Positions 9,926 through 19,675 of a stretch of DNA of 64,000 bases are shown piece by piece. Below the pieces are notes generated by a model, which saw nothing but the letters and a program-made list of their open reading frames with translations, ran no database searches and was not told the origin of the DNA. Source of the DNA: Sphingomonadaceae bacterium PASS1 (lineage in GTDB: Bacteria > Pseudomonadota > Alphaproteobacteria > Sphingomonadales > Sphingomonadaceae); assembly GCA_002255985.1 (NCBI GenBank), contig NKIR01000005.1:62001-126000 (forward strand). Direction: 5' to 3'. The stretch's first letter is position 1. Every line of letters begins with the position of its first letter. The position numbers and the translations under genes were made by a program.

Positions 9926-12779
9926 GCAGCCGCGCTCCTTCTGCATCATAAAAAACCATGCCGCTCACTTTCGCTTCATGTGTTTTACCCGGCATCGGGA
10001 TGTACAGCATGCCGCCCATCATCTCGTGCCCACCTGCCACTAAGGCAAAAGCGATCGACCGGCCAAGCGTTTCGCTCCAGTAGGAAGAGGTCACATGGCC
10101 GATCATCGTCATCGGGATTGGCTGACGCGGGTCGGCAACAATCTGCGCACCTTCTTCCAATACAACATTGGGATCATCGGTCAGTAGCCCGACCAATTGT
10201 TTCCGCCCCGGCGCAACGATGTCAGGCCGTGCCATTGACCGTTTACCGACAAAGTCAGGCTTTTTCTTGCCCGCCGCCCAATCGAGACCGGCATCAAACG
10301 GGGTTATTGTACCGTCGGTATCTTGCCCCACGATAATGAACCCCTTTTCGGCGCGCAGCACGTGCATGGCCTCCGTGCCGTAGGGCGTGATGTCAAATTT
10401 GGCACCCTCTGCCATCAAATGTTCCCACACCGCACGGCCATAAGCCGTCGGCACGTTAATTTCGAAACCAAGTTCGCCCGTGAAGCTCACCCGGAACAGG
10501 CGCGTTGGAATGCCGCAGATTGTGCCTTCGCGAATGGCCATATGCGGGAAAGCGTCGGCGGATAGGTCAATGCCCTCCACCAGTGGTTCCAACAATTTGC
10601 GCGCATTTGGACCTTGCAGCGCAATAACCGCATATTGCTCGGTCGTGCTGGTCAACCAGACGTCAAGGTCAGGCCATTCTGTCTGGAGATAATCCTCCAT
10701 CATATTCAGCACACGCGCGGCACCGCCGGTCGTGGTGGTCAGATGGAACCGGTCGGGCGCCAACCGCGCCGAAACACCGTCATCAGTGATGAAGCCATCC
10801 TCTTTCAAGAGCAGCCCATAGCGGCACCGGCCTGGCTCAAGCGCTTTCCAGGGGTTGGTATACATGCGGTTCAGGAATTCGGCGGCATCGGGACCAACGA
10901 CTTCAATCTTGCCCAAGGTCGACGCATCAAAAATGCCGACTGACGACCGCACCGCAACGCATTCGCGGTTCACCGCCGCATGCATGTCCTCGCCCATTTT
11001 GGGGAAATAACGCGCGCGCCGCCACTGTGCGACCAGTTCGAACACAGCGCCATTTTCCGCGGCCCAGCCGTCGATATTGGTCGTCCGTGTCGGTTGGAAC
11101 AATGCGCCCTTCGCATGAGCCGCCAATGCACCGAAAGTCTGCGGCGTATATGGTGGGCGAAAGCTTGTCAGACCAATATCGGTCACCGGCTTGGCAAGCG
11201 CCGTTGATGCAATCTGCAAGCCATTGAGGTTCGATGTCTTGCCCTGATCCGTTGCCATGCCGTTGGTTGTGTAGCGCTTGATATGCTCGATAGAGCGAAA
11301 GCCCTCACGCACCGCCAGCTTGATATCCTTTGCCGTGACATCATTCTGGAAATCGACAAAGGCCTTTATCCGGCTTTGGTCTTTGGGCGTTGGCAACACA
11401 TCAACAATCATGCCGCTGCCAAAATCCCAGCCGCCTGAACATGCCCCGACACAGCGCGCATTTTCGTTCGGTTGATCGGGAACATAGGCGCCAATGTCAT
11501 CGCGCCATGCAAGCGATCCTTTGCTGTGCGACCATAGATGCACACTCGGCGTCCAGCCGCCTGCCATCAACAGCGTATCGCAATCGATGCGCGCGCCGAC
11601 AAAATCGTCATTATTGCAGATCTGGATGGATGTGACGCGGTGCCGGCCATTCACGCCAGTGACGCTATGGTTGAGGTATACGTTAATGCCAAGGCGGCTA
11701 GCCTCGTCCAGCAGCGCAGAGGACAGCTCGGTGCGCACATCGATGACCGCCTTTATGCCGACACCCGCTTTTACCAAGGCGAACACATCATGCCAGCCGC
11801 TGTCATGCGCGGTCATCAACGCGACAGACGTGCCGACTGCGACGCCGAAGCGATTGGCAAAAACCTTTGCGGCGGAAGACAGCATCACGCCGGGCGTGTC
11901 GTTGCCGTCAAAAACGAGCGGTCGTTCAATCGCACCTTGCGCAAGGACCACTTCACCGGCCCGTACACGCCATAATTTTTCGCGTGGGCTGTCCGAATTG
12001 TTCGGCATGTGATCTGTCAGTCGCTGCACCGCGCCAATAAAGTTGTCGTGATAATAGCCGAACGCCGTCGTGCGGGTGAGTATCGTGACATTGGGCGCAT
12101 CGATGAGCGCTTTGCGACTGCGTTCCAGCCACGGCCATAGAGCCGGATCGGCAAGCGCACCGCCGCCAAGTTCATCCTGCTCATCAATCAGGATGATCCG
12201 CTTGTTCGAACCCATAGCTTCCAATGCGGCATCAATCCCGGCGGGTCCCGCGCCAACGATCAACAGGTCGCAATGGGCATAGGTTGACGCATAAATGTCG
12301 GGGTCTTCTTGGGTCGGCGCATCGCCAAGTCCAGCCATCTTGCGGATCGCTGGTTCATACAGCTTTTCCCAAAAAGAGCGCGGCCACATGAACGTTTTAT
12401 TATAAAAACCCGCCGGGAAAAACATACCCAGCCGGTCATTTATCGCGCCAAAATCGCGTTTTAGCGACGGCCAGCGATTTTGACTGAAGGCGTTGAGCCC
12501 TGCATGAATCTCGACCCCGGTCGCACGCAGATTGGGCGTGAAACGACCCGCCCCCCGATCCACCGATATGAGCGCGTTCGGCTCCTCACTGCCCGCTGCC
12601 ATAATTCCGCGCGGGCGGTGATATTTAAACGATCGGCCGAACAGGCTGATACCATTGGCAAGCAAGGCTGAGGCCAAAGTGTCGCCAGCGAAACCTTGAT
12701 AGGGATTTCCATCAAAGCTGAATTCAACAGGTCGGCTGCGATCAATGCGTCCGCCATTTTCGAGACGATATCCACTCAT
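9918..12779 (-). CDS. soxA: Sarcosine oxidase alpha subunit (copy 2)
   Basis: FDGNPYQGFAGDTLASALLANG N-terminus, IVGAGPAGIDAALEA FAD motif, GcvT-like C-terminus; 953 aa. Confidence 0.93.
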   Translation of the reverse strand: MSGYRLENGGRIDRSRPVEFSFDGNPYQGFAGDTLASALLANGISLFGRSFKYHRPRGIMAAGSEEPNALISVDRGAGRFTPNLRATGVEIHAGLNAFSQNRWPSLKRDFGAINDRLGMFFPAGFYNKTFMWPRSFWEKLYEPAIRKMAGLGDAPTQEDPDIYASTYAHCDLLIVGAGPAGIDAALEAMGSNKRIILIDEQDELGGGALADPALWPWLERSRKALIDAPNVTILTRTTAFGYYHDNFIGAVQRLTDHMPNNSDSPREKLWRVRAGEVVLAQGAIERPLVFDGNDTPGVMLSSAAKVFANRFGVAVGTSVALMTAHDSGWHDVFALVKAGVGIKAVIDVRTELSSALLDEASRLGINVYLNHSVTGVNGRHRVTSIQICNNDDFVGARIDCDTLLMAGGWTPSVHLWSHSKGSLAWRDDIGAYVPDQPNENARCVGACSGGWDFGSGMIVDVLPTPKDQSRIKAFVDFQNDVTAKDIKLAVREGFRSIEHIKRYTTNGMATDQGKTSNLNGLQIASTALAKPVTDIGLTSFRPPYTPQTFGALAAHAKGALFQPTRTTNIDGWAAENGAVFELVAQWRRARYFPKMGEDMHAAVNRECVAVRSSVGIFDASTLGKIEVVGPDAAEFLNRMYTNPWKALEPGRCRYGLLLKEDGFITDDGVSARLAPDRFHLTTTTGGAARVLNMMEDYLQTEWPDLDVWLTSTTEQYAVIALQGPNARKLLEPLVEGIDLSADAFPHMAIREGTICGIPTRLFRVSFTGELGFEINVPTAYGRAVWEHLMAEGAKFDITPYGTEAMHVLRAEKGFIIVGQDTDGTITPFDAGLDWAAGKKKPDFVGKRSMARPDIVAPGRKQLVGLLTDDPNVVLEEGAQIVADPRQPIPMTMIGHVTSSYWSETLGRSIAFALVAGGHEMMGGMLYIPMPGKTHEAKVSGMVFYDAEGARLHV

Positions 12780-13048
12780 CGCCGCGGCTCCCCAGCCTTG
12801 TAAGTCGTTTCAAATTTGTCGGTCACTGTGTCGCGTACGGCGTTGAAAAAACGACCGCACCCATGCACATGCCGCCAGCGTTCGTGGTGCCGCCCGCGCG
12901 GATTGGCGCGAATAAAAAGATACGCTTCCCACTCTTCGTCGCTCTGGCTTGACGGGTCCAATGGGCGGGCAACATGCGCCTGCCCGGCATTGGCAAATTC
13001 GATTTCAGGACGTTTCTCGTCACAATAAGGGCAGTGAATTAAGATCAT
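12776..13048 (-). CDS. soxD: Sarcosine oxidase delta subunit (copy 2)
   Basis: HCPYC...HVHGC zinc-binding pattern; 90 aa; overlaps both neighbours. Confidence 0.92.
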   Translation of the reverse strand: MILIHCPYCDEKRPEIEFANAGQAHVARPLDPSSQSDEEWEAYLFIRANPRGRHHERWRHVHGCGRFFNAVRDTVTDKFETTYKAGEPRR

Positions 13049-14301
13049 TAGTGTGCCACCGCCGCTGCTGCTGCCTCGTCAATCAACCGGCCATTGCGGA
13101 AGCGGTCGAGATTGAAGGGCGCGTTGATGGGATGCGGCTCATCCTTCGCCATGGTGTAGGCCAGCAAATCTCCGGCCCCGGGCGTCGCCTTAAAGCCGCC
13201 AGTGCCCCAGCCGCAATTGACATACAGCCCCTTGACCGGGGTCTTGCCCAATATCGGTGAACGGTCGGGCGTCACGTCGACAATCCCGCCCCATGTGCGC
13301 AACATCCGCATCCGCCTGTAAATCGGAAAAATCTCACAGATTGCGGCAAGCGTATGTTCGATAATGTGGAGCGCCCCGCGTTGCGAGTAGCTGACATATT
13401 GGTCGGTGCCTGCACCAATGACCAATTCGCCTTTGTCCGACTGGCTCATATAGGCATGGACGGTGTTCGACATCACGACGCACGGGAAAGTGGGTTTTAC
13501 GGGCTCTGAAACCAGCGCCTGCAATGGGTAGCTTTCCAACGGAAAGTCCAGACCGGCCATCTGCATAACAACAGACGTATTGCCCGCCGCCGACACGCCA
13601 ATACGCTTTGTAGCGATAGGCCCGCGGGTGGTTTCAACGCCCTCAACCGCACCATCGGCACCGCGCCGGATAGACGTTACGGCGCAATTCTGGATGATAT
13701 CAACGCCCAAAGCCGCCGCGGCCCGTGCATAGCCCCACGCCACCGAATCGTGCCGCGCGGTGCCGCCGCGCCGTTGCAATGCCGCACCCAACACAGGATG
13801 CCGCGCATCGGGTGAAATGTTTAAGGGCGGGCAATAATCTTTGGCCTGCTGCGGCGTCAGCCATTCATTGTCGACACCGTTCAGCCGGTTCGCATTGATA
13901 TGCCGCTGCAGGCTCTGCACATCATGTACATTGTGCGCGAGCATCATGACGCCGCGTTTCGAATACATGACGTTGTAGTTAAGTTCCTGGCTCAACCCAT
14001 CCCAAAGCTTCACCGCATGATCGTAAAGATGCGCGCTTTCATCATAGAGATAATTGGAACGGATAATCGTTGTGTTACGCCCGGTGTTGCCGCCACCGAT
14101 CCAGCCTTTTTCAAGCACGGCGACGTTGGTAATCCCATATTTTTTGGCGAGATAATATGCCGCGCCTAAGCCATGCCCGCCGCCGCCGACGATGATGGCA
14201 TCATAAGCCGGTTTTGGTGCAGCATCGGGCCATTGTTCGGGCCAATCCTGATGTCCGCCAAGCGCTTTGGCGAAGAGACTGAAAGCACTATGGTGGGTCA
14301 T
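13048..14301 (-). CDS. soxB: Sarcosine oxidase beta subunit (copy 2)
   Basis: DAIIVGGGGHGLGAAYYLAKKYG, GNTGRNTTIIRSNYL; 417 aa; same subunit order as copy 1. Confidence 0.93.
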   Translation of the reverse strand: MTHHSAFSLFAKALGGHQDWPEQWPDAAPKPAYDAIIVGGGGHGLGAAYYLAKKYGITNVAVLEKGWIGGGNTGRNTTIIRSNYLYDESAHLYDHAVKLWDGLSQELNYNVMYSKRGVMMLAHNVHDVQSLQRHINANRLNGVDNEWLTPQQAKDYCPPLNISPDARHPVLGAALQRRGGTARHDSVAWGYARAAAALGVDIIQNCAVTSIRRGADGAVEGVETTRGPIATKRIGVSAAGNTSVVMQMAGLDFPLESYPLQALVSEPVKPTFPCVVMSNTVHAYMSQSDKGELVIGAGTDQYVSYSQRGALHIIEHTLAAICEIFPIYRRMRMLRTWGGIVDVTPDRSPILGKTPVKGLYVNCGWGTGGFKATPGAGDLLAYTMAKDEPHPINAPFNLDRFRNGRLIDEAAAAAVAH

Positions 14302-15500
14302 GATATTCTCTCAAGCGCGGCTGTAGCGCGGCTCACATAGAAACTCTTGAAGTCGTCGACCAGCTTTTCTTCCACTGCATAGGGTCCCTGAATATAGCCA
14401 TCGCTGGCGATTCCGCGATGGTTGATCGCAGAGAAATGCCCGTCCTGCTCATTTGTTTTGCGCCACAATGCGGCCAAATGATCGGGATCGTAGTCGACAC
14501 CCTCAACCGCATCTTCGTGCACCAGCCAGCTGGTGCGCAGCAATGTCTTGTCCGGCGAAATCGGTGTCAGTGAAAATGTCACGACATGGTCGCAGCAGAA
14601 ATGGTGCCAGCTATTCGGCTGGGTCCAAACAGACAGGCTAGACGTTTCAGGCGCAGTAAATGGCCCGATCAATTTTTGACACGCAAGCTTGCCATCTATC
14701 GATTGCGTAACCGCACCATTGGCCAGCGCCAACCGCGCGACTCGGTGCCACCAGCCGTCGGGAAATTCGATCAGATCATGGTCGATGCCGAGCGCTTTCC
14801 ACTCTTCATGCTTCGCCGCATTATCGGGCGCATCTTTACCAAAGCCTGTTGTCCCAAGCACACTAATCAGTTCAGGATGACCAACATCGCAATGGTAACA
14901 TTCGCGATTATTCTCCATCACCAATTTCCAGTTGGCGTCTTCGACATAATTGTCCTGAACAACAACCTTTAGCTTTTCGAGATCATATACCGATATCTGT
15001 TCGGATATGTCGGCCTTTACGCGGTCAATCGGCGGCGGATTGTCGCCGAGGCAGATAAAAATAAGGCCGCCAACATTTTCGAGTGCTACCGGCGAAAGCC
15101 CATGATCTGCTTTGTCAAAATCCTCCGCCATGCTGCGTGCGGCAAGAAGCTGGCCATCAAGGCCGTATGTCCATTGATGATAGGGGCACATTAAACGCGG
15201 GGCCCGTCCGCGCTGTTCCAAGCAGATTTTGGCCCCGCGGTGTCGGCAGCTATTCCAAAACGCGCGCACTTGCATGTCGCGGCCACGCACAATGACGACA
15301 GAATTCTGCGCCAGCTCGAACACGAAGAAATCACCGGGATTTTTCACATGCGCGACGGTACAGGCGTAAATCCAGACCGACTTTAGCATGACCTGCGTAT
15401 CAAATTCGAAAGCGTCTTCGCTGACATATAATTCGCGCGGCAAGGTATGGCCCGTGCGATCCTGCGCAAGCAAGTCAGCGATGGGGGCGAAACGAGACAT
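14298..15500 (-). CDS. Rieske [2Fe-2S] aromatic-ring-hydroxylating-type oxygenase; likely glycine betaine monooxygenase oxygenase component (GbcA-like)
   Basis: Rieske motif CRHRG...CPYHQW, non-heme Fe site NNRECYHCDVGHPEL; coupled to DMGDH/sarcosine oxidase genes. Confidence 0.85.
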   Translation of the reverse strand: MSRFAPIADLLAQDRTGHTLPRELYVSEDAFEFDTQVMLKSVWIYACTVAHVKNPGDFFVFELAQNSVVIVRGRDMQVRAFWNSCRHRGAKICLEQRGRAPRLMCPYHQWTYGLDGQLLAARSMAEDFDKADHGLSPVALENVGGLIFICLGDNPPPIDRVKADISEQISVYDLEKLKVVVQDNYVEDANWKLVMENNRECYHCDVGHPELISVLGTTGFGKDAPDNAAKHEEWKALGIDHDLIEFPDGWWHRVARLALANGAVTQSIDGKLACQKLIGPFTAPETSSLSVWTQPNSWHHFCCDHVVTFSLTPISPDKTLLRTSWLVHEDAVEGVDYDPDHLAALWRKTNEQDGHFSAINHRGIASDGYIQGPYAVEEKLVDDFKSFYVSRATAALERIS

Positions 15501-15504
15501 CGGC

Positions 15505-18012
15505 TTAGCTCTTCAGTGCATTATTGTCAGGGTCAAACGGCGAGTCCGCGATGATCGTCGCCTTGTGGCGAACGCCCAAGATCGCGATTTCAAACTCGGC
15601 ACCTGCCTGCGCCAAATCAGGCCGCACCATCGCGAGCGCAAGCGACTTGCGCACGCGCCAACCATAACCGCCAGAGGTCACGCGGCCGACTATATCATCA
15701 CCATGATAAATCGGCTCAGACCCGCGTGCATCGGCATCGGTTACGCCATGCACTTCCATCGTCACAAGCGTATTCGCAGCGCCCCGTTCGCGCCATGCAA
15801 GCAATGCATCGCGGCCATGAAAGGTTGGTTTTTTGAGGCTGACAAAGCGGTCCAACCCGCTTTCAAACGCCGAATACTCAACCGACAATTCACGCGGGAT
15901 CAGCTTGTAGCTTTTTTCGAGCGCCATTGACGTCATCGCGCGGATACCGAACGGCTTGATATCAAACTCCGCGCCAGCGTCCATCAACCGGTCAAAGATA
16001 TAATTCTGCATTTCGATCGGATGATGGATTTCCCAACCAAGTTCACCGATGAAATTGACCCGCAATGCATCGACCTGCGCCAGACCAATGCTGATTTTCT
16101 TGCCGGTCAACCATGGGAAGGCTTCATTGGACAGGTCGGCATCGGTAAGCTTCGCCAACACATCGCGCGAACGCGGGCCCGCCAGAACGAGCACGCCCAT
16201 AGCCGTCGTCAGCCGTTCAAAGCTGACAGAGCCATCGCGCGGCAGGGCCTTTTTCAAATAGTCATGGTCATGCCGCTCATAGGCGCCAGCCGAGACAAGA
16301 TAATAACGTTGCGGCGCGACTTTATAGACCGTGAACTCACTGCGCACGCCGCCCTTGTGGGTGAGCAGATAGGACAAGGTTACGCGTCCGACCTTTTTCG
16401 GCACCGCATTTGTCAGCAGCTGATCGAGCCAGCCTTCCGCACCCGGGCCTGATATCTCGCATTTGGCAAATGCGCTCATATCCTGAATGCCGACTTTTTC
16501 GTGCACATGGCGACACTCATTGCCGACATGTTCGAAATAGTTGGACCGACGGAACGACCATTTTTCGCGAATGGGTTGATCCGCAACGACGGGATGATTG
16601 TCGTTCAAAAGCACGTCGGGCTTGTCGAGATCGGCTTCGCTGAGCGCATAGTCCTGAGGCGCGAACCAATTGGGGCGTTCCCAGCCGAACACACTGCCAA
16701 ACACCGCGCCCAGCGCCTTCATCCGGTCATAGCATGGCGTACGCCGCAATGCGCGCCCCGCTTCGCGCTCTTCATCTGGATAATGCACGGTGAAGACCTT
16801 GGCATAGGCTTCTTCGTTCTTTTCAATCAAGAAGCCGCGGCCAGCATAATCGCCAAAGCGGCGCGGATCGACGCCCATCATGTCGATCGTCGGTTCACCA
16901 TCGACAATCCAATGTGCCAATTGCCAACCAGCGCCACCTGCGGCGGTAACGCCAAAGCTGTGGCCTTCGTTGAGCCAGAAGTTTTTCAGTCCCCATGCCG
17001 GTCCGACAATAGGCGACCCGTCGGGCGTATATGCAATTGCGCCATTATACACGCGCTTGATGCCAACCTCGCCAAAAGCTGGCACGCGCTTCATTGCGGC
17101 GAGAATATAGGGCTCGAGCCGCTCGAGCGCGTCAGGGAACAGTTCATATTCGCTGGTTGCAGAAGGGCCATCAACATAGCAGGCCGGCGCACCCAATTCA
17201 TATGGCCCCAACAACAGCCCGCCTGCCTCCTCACGCATATAATAGCTCGCATCGGATTCGCGCAGGACGCCCATTTCGGGCAAACCAGCTTTTTTTCGCG
17301 CCATGATGTCCGGGTGCTGCTCGGTCACGATATATTGGTGCTCGACGGGGATCACGGGGATATCGAGGCCCACCATTGTGCCTGTCTGACGCGCGAAATT
17401 GCCGGAGCAGGAGACAACATGCTCGCAGGTGATGTCGCCCTGATCCGTCGAGATAAGCCATTCGCCATTGGGCTGCTGCGTGATCGCGGTGACGGTTGTG
17501 TTGCGATAGATGGTAGCGCCGCGTTGCCGCGCGCCCTTGGCCAATGCCTGTGTTAAGTCGGCGGGCTGGATATAGCCATCATCGGGATGCTGGATAGCGC
17601 CGATAACGCCGTCCATATCCGCAAGCGGCCAAATATCTTTGACGTCGTCGGGGCTAAGGAAGTTGACATCGACGCCAATGGTACGCGCAACGCCCGCATA
17701 ATAATTATACTCATCCATCCGGTCTTTGGTGGTCGCCAGCCGGATGTTCGTGACTTGCGAAAAACCGGCATGCAGGCCGGTCTCTGCCTCTAGCGTCGGA
17801 TATAGTCCTACCGAATATTGATGCAGCTTGCCGACGGAATAGCTCAGGTTGAAAAGCGGCAAAAGGCCCGCGGCATGCCAGGTTGAGCCGGAGGTTAACT
17901 CCTTACGCTCAAGCAACACGACATCGCTCCACCCCATTTTGGCAAGATGGTACAACGTGCTTACGCCGACAACGCCGCCACCAATTACAACCGCCCGTGC
18001 TGTGCTCTTCAT
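15505..18012 (-). CDS. FAD-dependent oxidoreductase with C-terminal GcvT domain (dimethylglycine dehydrogenase-like)
   Basis: VVIGGGVVGVSTLYHLAKMGWSDVVLLERKELTSGSTWHAAGLL; aminomethyltransferase-type C-terminal half; about 835 aa. Confidence 0.88.
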   Translation of the reverse strand: MKSTARAVVIGGGVVGVSTLYHLAKMGWSDVVLLERKELTSGSTWHAAGLLPLFNLSYSVGKLHQYSVGLYPTLEAETGLHAGFSQVTNIRLATTKDRMDEYNYYAGVARTIGVDVNFLSPDDVKDIWPLADMDGVIGAIQHPDDGYIQPADLTQALAKGARQRGATIYRNTTVTAITQQPNGEWLISTDQGDITCEHVVSCSGNFARQTGTMVGLDIPVIPVEHQYIVTEQHPDIMARKKAGLPEMGVLRESDASYYMREEAGGLLLGPYELGAPACYVDGPSATSEYELFPDALERLEPYILAAMKRVPAFGEVGIKRVYNGAIAYTPDGSPIVGPAWGLKNFWLNEGHSFGVTAAGGAGWQLAHWIVDGEPTIDMMGVDPRRFGDYAGRGFLIEKNEEAYAKVFTVHYPDEEREAGRALRRTPCYDRMKALGAVFGSVFGWERPNWFAPQDYALSEADLDKPDVLLNDNHPVVADQPIREKWSFRRSNYFEHVGNECRHVHEKVGIQDMSAFAKCEISGPGAEGWLDQLLTNAVPKKVGRVTLSYLLTHKGGVRSEFTVYKVAPQRYYLVSAGAYERHDHDYLKKALPRDGSVSFERLTTAMGVLVLAGPRSRDVLAKLTDADLSNEAFPWLTGKKISIGLAQVDALRVNFIGELGWEIHHPIEMQNYIFDRLMDAGAEFDIKPFGIRAMTSMALEKSYKLIPRELSVEYSAFESGLDRFVSLKKPTFHGRDALLAWRERGAANTLVTMEVHGVTDADARGSEPIYHGDDIVGRVTSGGYGWRVRKSLALAMVRPDLAQAGAEFEIAILGVRHKATIIADSPFDPDNNALKS

Positions 18013-18202
18013 ATAATCCACCAATTTTCGTTATCGCGGCCCTATGTCAGACTAAAAGCTGGTGCGGCAATCGGATTGCGCCATGGAATCACAGCAACAG
18101 GTTTTTCTAATATTAAATATTAGTACTGTTTACTTGGCGACCAAGCAAGGCTGGGAAAAGGCAATGATTTCCTTGGGGGTCGTGCCGAAGAATATGCCGC
18201 TA

Positions 18203-19657
18203 TCACAGGACGGTTCGGTCCGCCCAATGCGCATGTGTACCACTGCTGATCTTATGTGGCAGAGCGATTCTGCACACCGGCCCTTCATCAAAGCGTTTGC
18301 AGTCGATGAGGATGCACTCCGACGTTCCACGGTTTTCGTCGGTAACAAAGCTGATAAGATAGCCGTCGTCTTCGTCTATAGCGCCCACCCGCGGGGCAAA
18401 GGGCGCTTCGCTGGCATAGCGGCCATCGGTCAGCTGAACTTCCCAAGACTCGCCAGTGACCAAATCATGTTTAACGAAGCCCGTGAACAGGAACCAGCCC
18501 GGCTTTGACGTCGTGCTATAGGCATAACGATAGGGCAGCCCCAAATAACGCTGGTTCATCATCCCAAACTCTAAAATCCGGTCATCCAAACGCTCTTCGC
18601 GTGTCGTGCCGTCATTCAAGTTGAAGCGCCAACGGTGCAGCTTGGGCTTGAAGCTATGTTCGTCGACATAAGCCATCATATGCCCATAGCCGTCGGCATT
18701 TTCGATCGGTGGCGGATAGGGATCCTCTTCGAAATAGCCGTCGAGGATGACCTCGTCCCCTTCCTCATAGGCATTGATGAAGTGCAGGACAAAGGTCGGG
18801 TCCGCTTCAAACCAGCGGATATCTTCGGGTTGGCCATAACGTGGAATGAGCGCGAAACGCGATGGCAGCCCTTCGTGCAGCCGCGTCACATGGACATCGC
18901 GCTTCAACAGCTCCTCATCCCAGAACAAAGGGAAGTCGCACAATATCGACCAGTTTTCGGTGAACATCATGTCATGCGGCAAACGCGGCCCGGGAAGCGG
19001 AATGGGCACATAATGCGCAAGCTTTCCGCTGCGGTCGACCACGCCATAATGCATATATGGCGCATGTTTGGAGTAGTTGAAAAACAGCAACTCACCGGTG
19101 CGTTCATCGACCTTTGGATGCGCCGAAATGCCGTCCAGCGGCACCCAGGACGCAACGCCCTCTTGCTCCAGCGTTTCGGAGTCGAGCACATAGCCCTCGC
19201 CGCACTGGTAGAAAGTGGACACAGCCTTGCCGGCATGCACGATGATGTCGGTGCTTGATGAATCCTTAAGGCTTCCATGGGCGCCAAAGCCAGGGCGTTT
19301 CGACACACTCACCTTGTCCATCAACCCGCCCCAGAGCGAGCCGCCGGCATCCTGCTCCGCCTGAAAACAACGGGTGCGCACAAAGCGATTGCGATAGCTT
19401 GCCTTGCCGCCCGAAAAATCGATCTGGTGGATCATGCCGTCGCCATCAAAGGGATGATAACGCCCGAGCGGCTGATGGATCTGGTTTTCGGTGTTGCGCA
19501 AGTAGACGCCGTCAATGTCGTCCGGAATGCTACCTTCGATCACCTCAAGGTCCGTTGCCGTGACCTCTTCATGCTGCGGCGTCCACGCACCGTTGAGATA
19601 GGGGTGGTTGCTCGGCTGCAGCGTCGCTTTCACCGGTGGCAATCTATCGACACGCAT
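18203..19657 (-). CDS. Carotenoid oxygenase-family (RPE65/NCED/lignostilbene dioxygenase-like) protein
   Basis: EGSIPDDIDGVYLRNTENQ...HPFDGDGMIHQIDFSGGKASYRNRFVRT; LPHDMMFTENWSI; C-terminal THAHW histidine. Confidence 0.85.
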   Translation of the reverse strand: MRVDRLPPVKATLQPSNHPYLNGAWTPQHEEVTATDLEVIEGSIPDDIDGVYLRNTENQIHQPLGRYHPFDGDGMIHQIDFSGGKASYRNRFVRTRCFQAEQDAGGSLWGGLMDKVSVSKRPGFGAHGSLKDSSSTDIIVHAGKAVSTFYQCGEGYVLDSETLEQEGVASWVPLDGISAHPKVDERTGELLFFNYSKHAPYMHYGVVDRSGKLAHYVPIPLPGPRLPHDMMFTENWSILCDFPLFWDEELLKRDVHVTRLHEGLPSRFALIPRYGQPEDIRWFEADPTFVLHFINAYEEGDEVILDGYFEEDPYPPPIENADGYGHMMAYVDEHSFKPKLHRWRFNLNDGTTREERLDDRILEFGMMNQRYLGLPYRYAYSTTSKPGWFLFTGFVKHDLVTGESWEVQLTDGRYASEAPFAPRVGAIDEDDGYLISFVTDENRGTSECILIDCKRFDEGPVCRIALPHKISSGTHAHWADRTVL

Positions 19658-19675
19658 TTTCGCTCTCCTCAGGCC

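Noticed and set aside
16501-17556. 351-aa plus-strand ORF opposite the DMGDH-like gene
   Set aside because: Antisense shadow of a well-supported CDS with no recognisable motifs.
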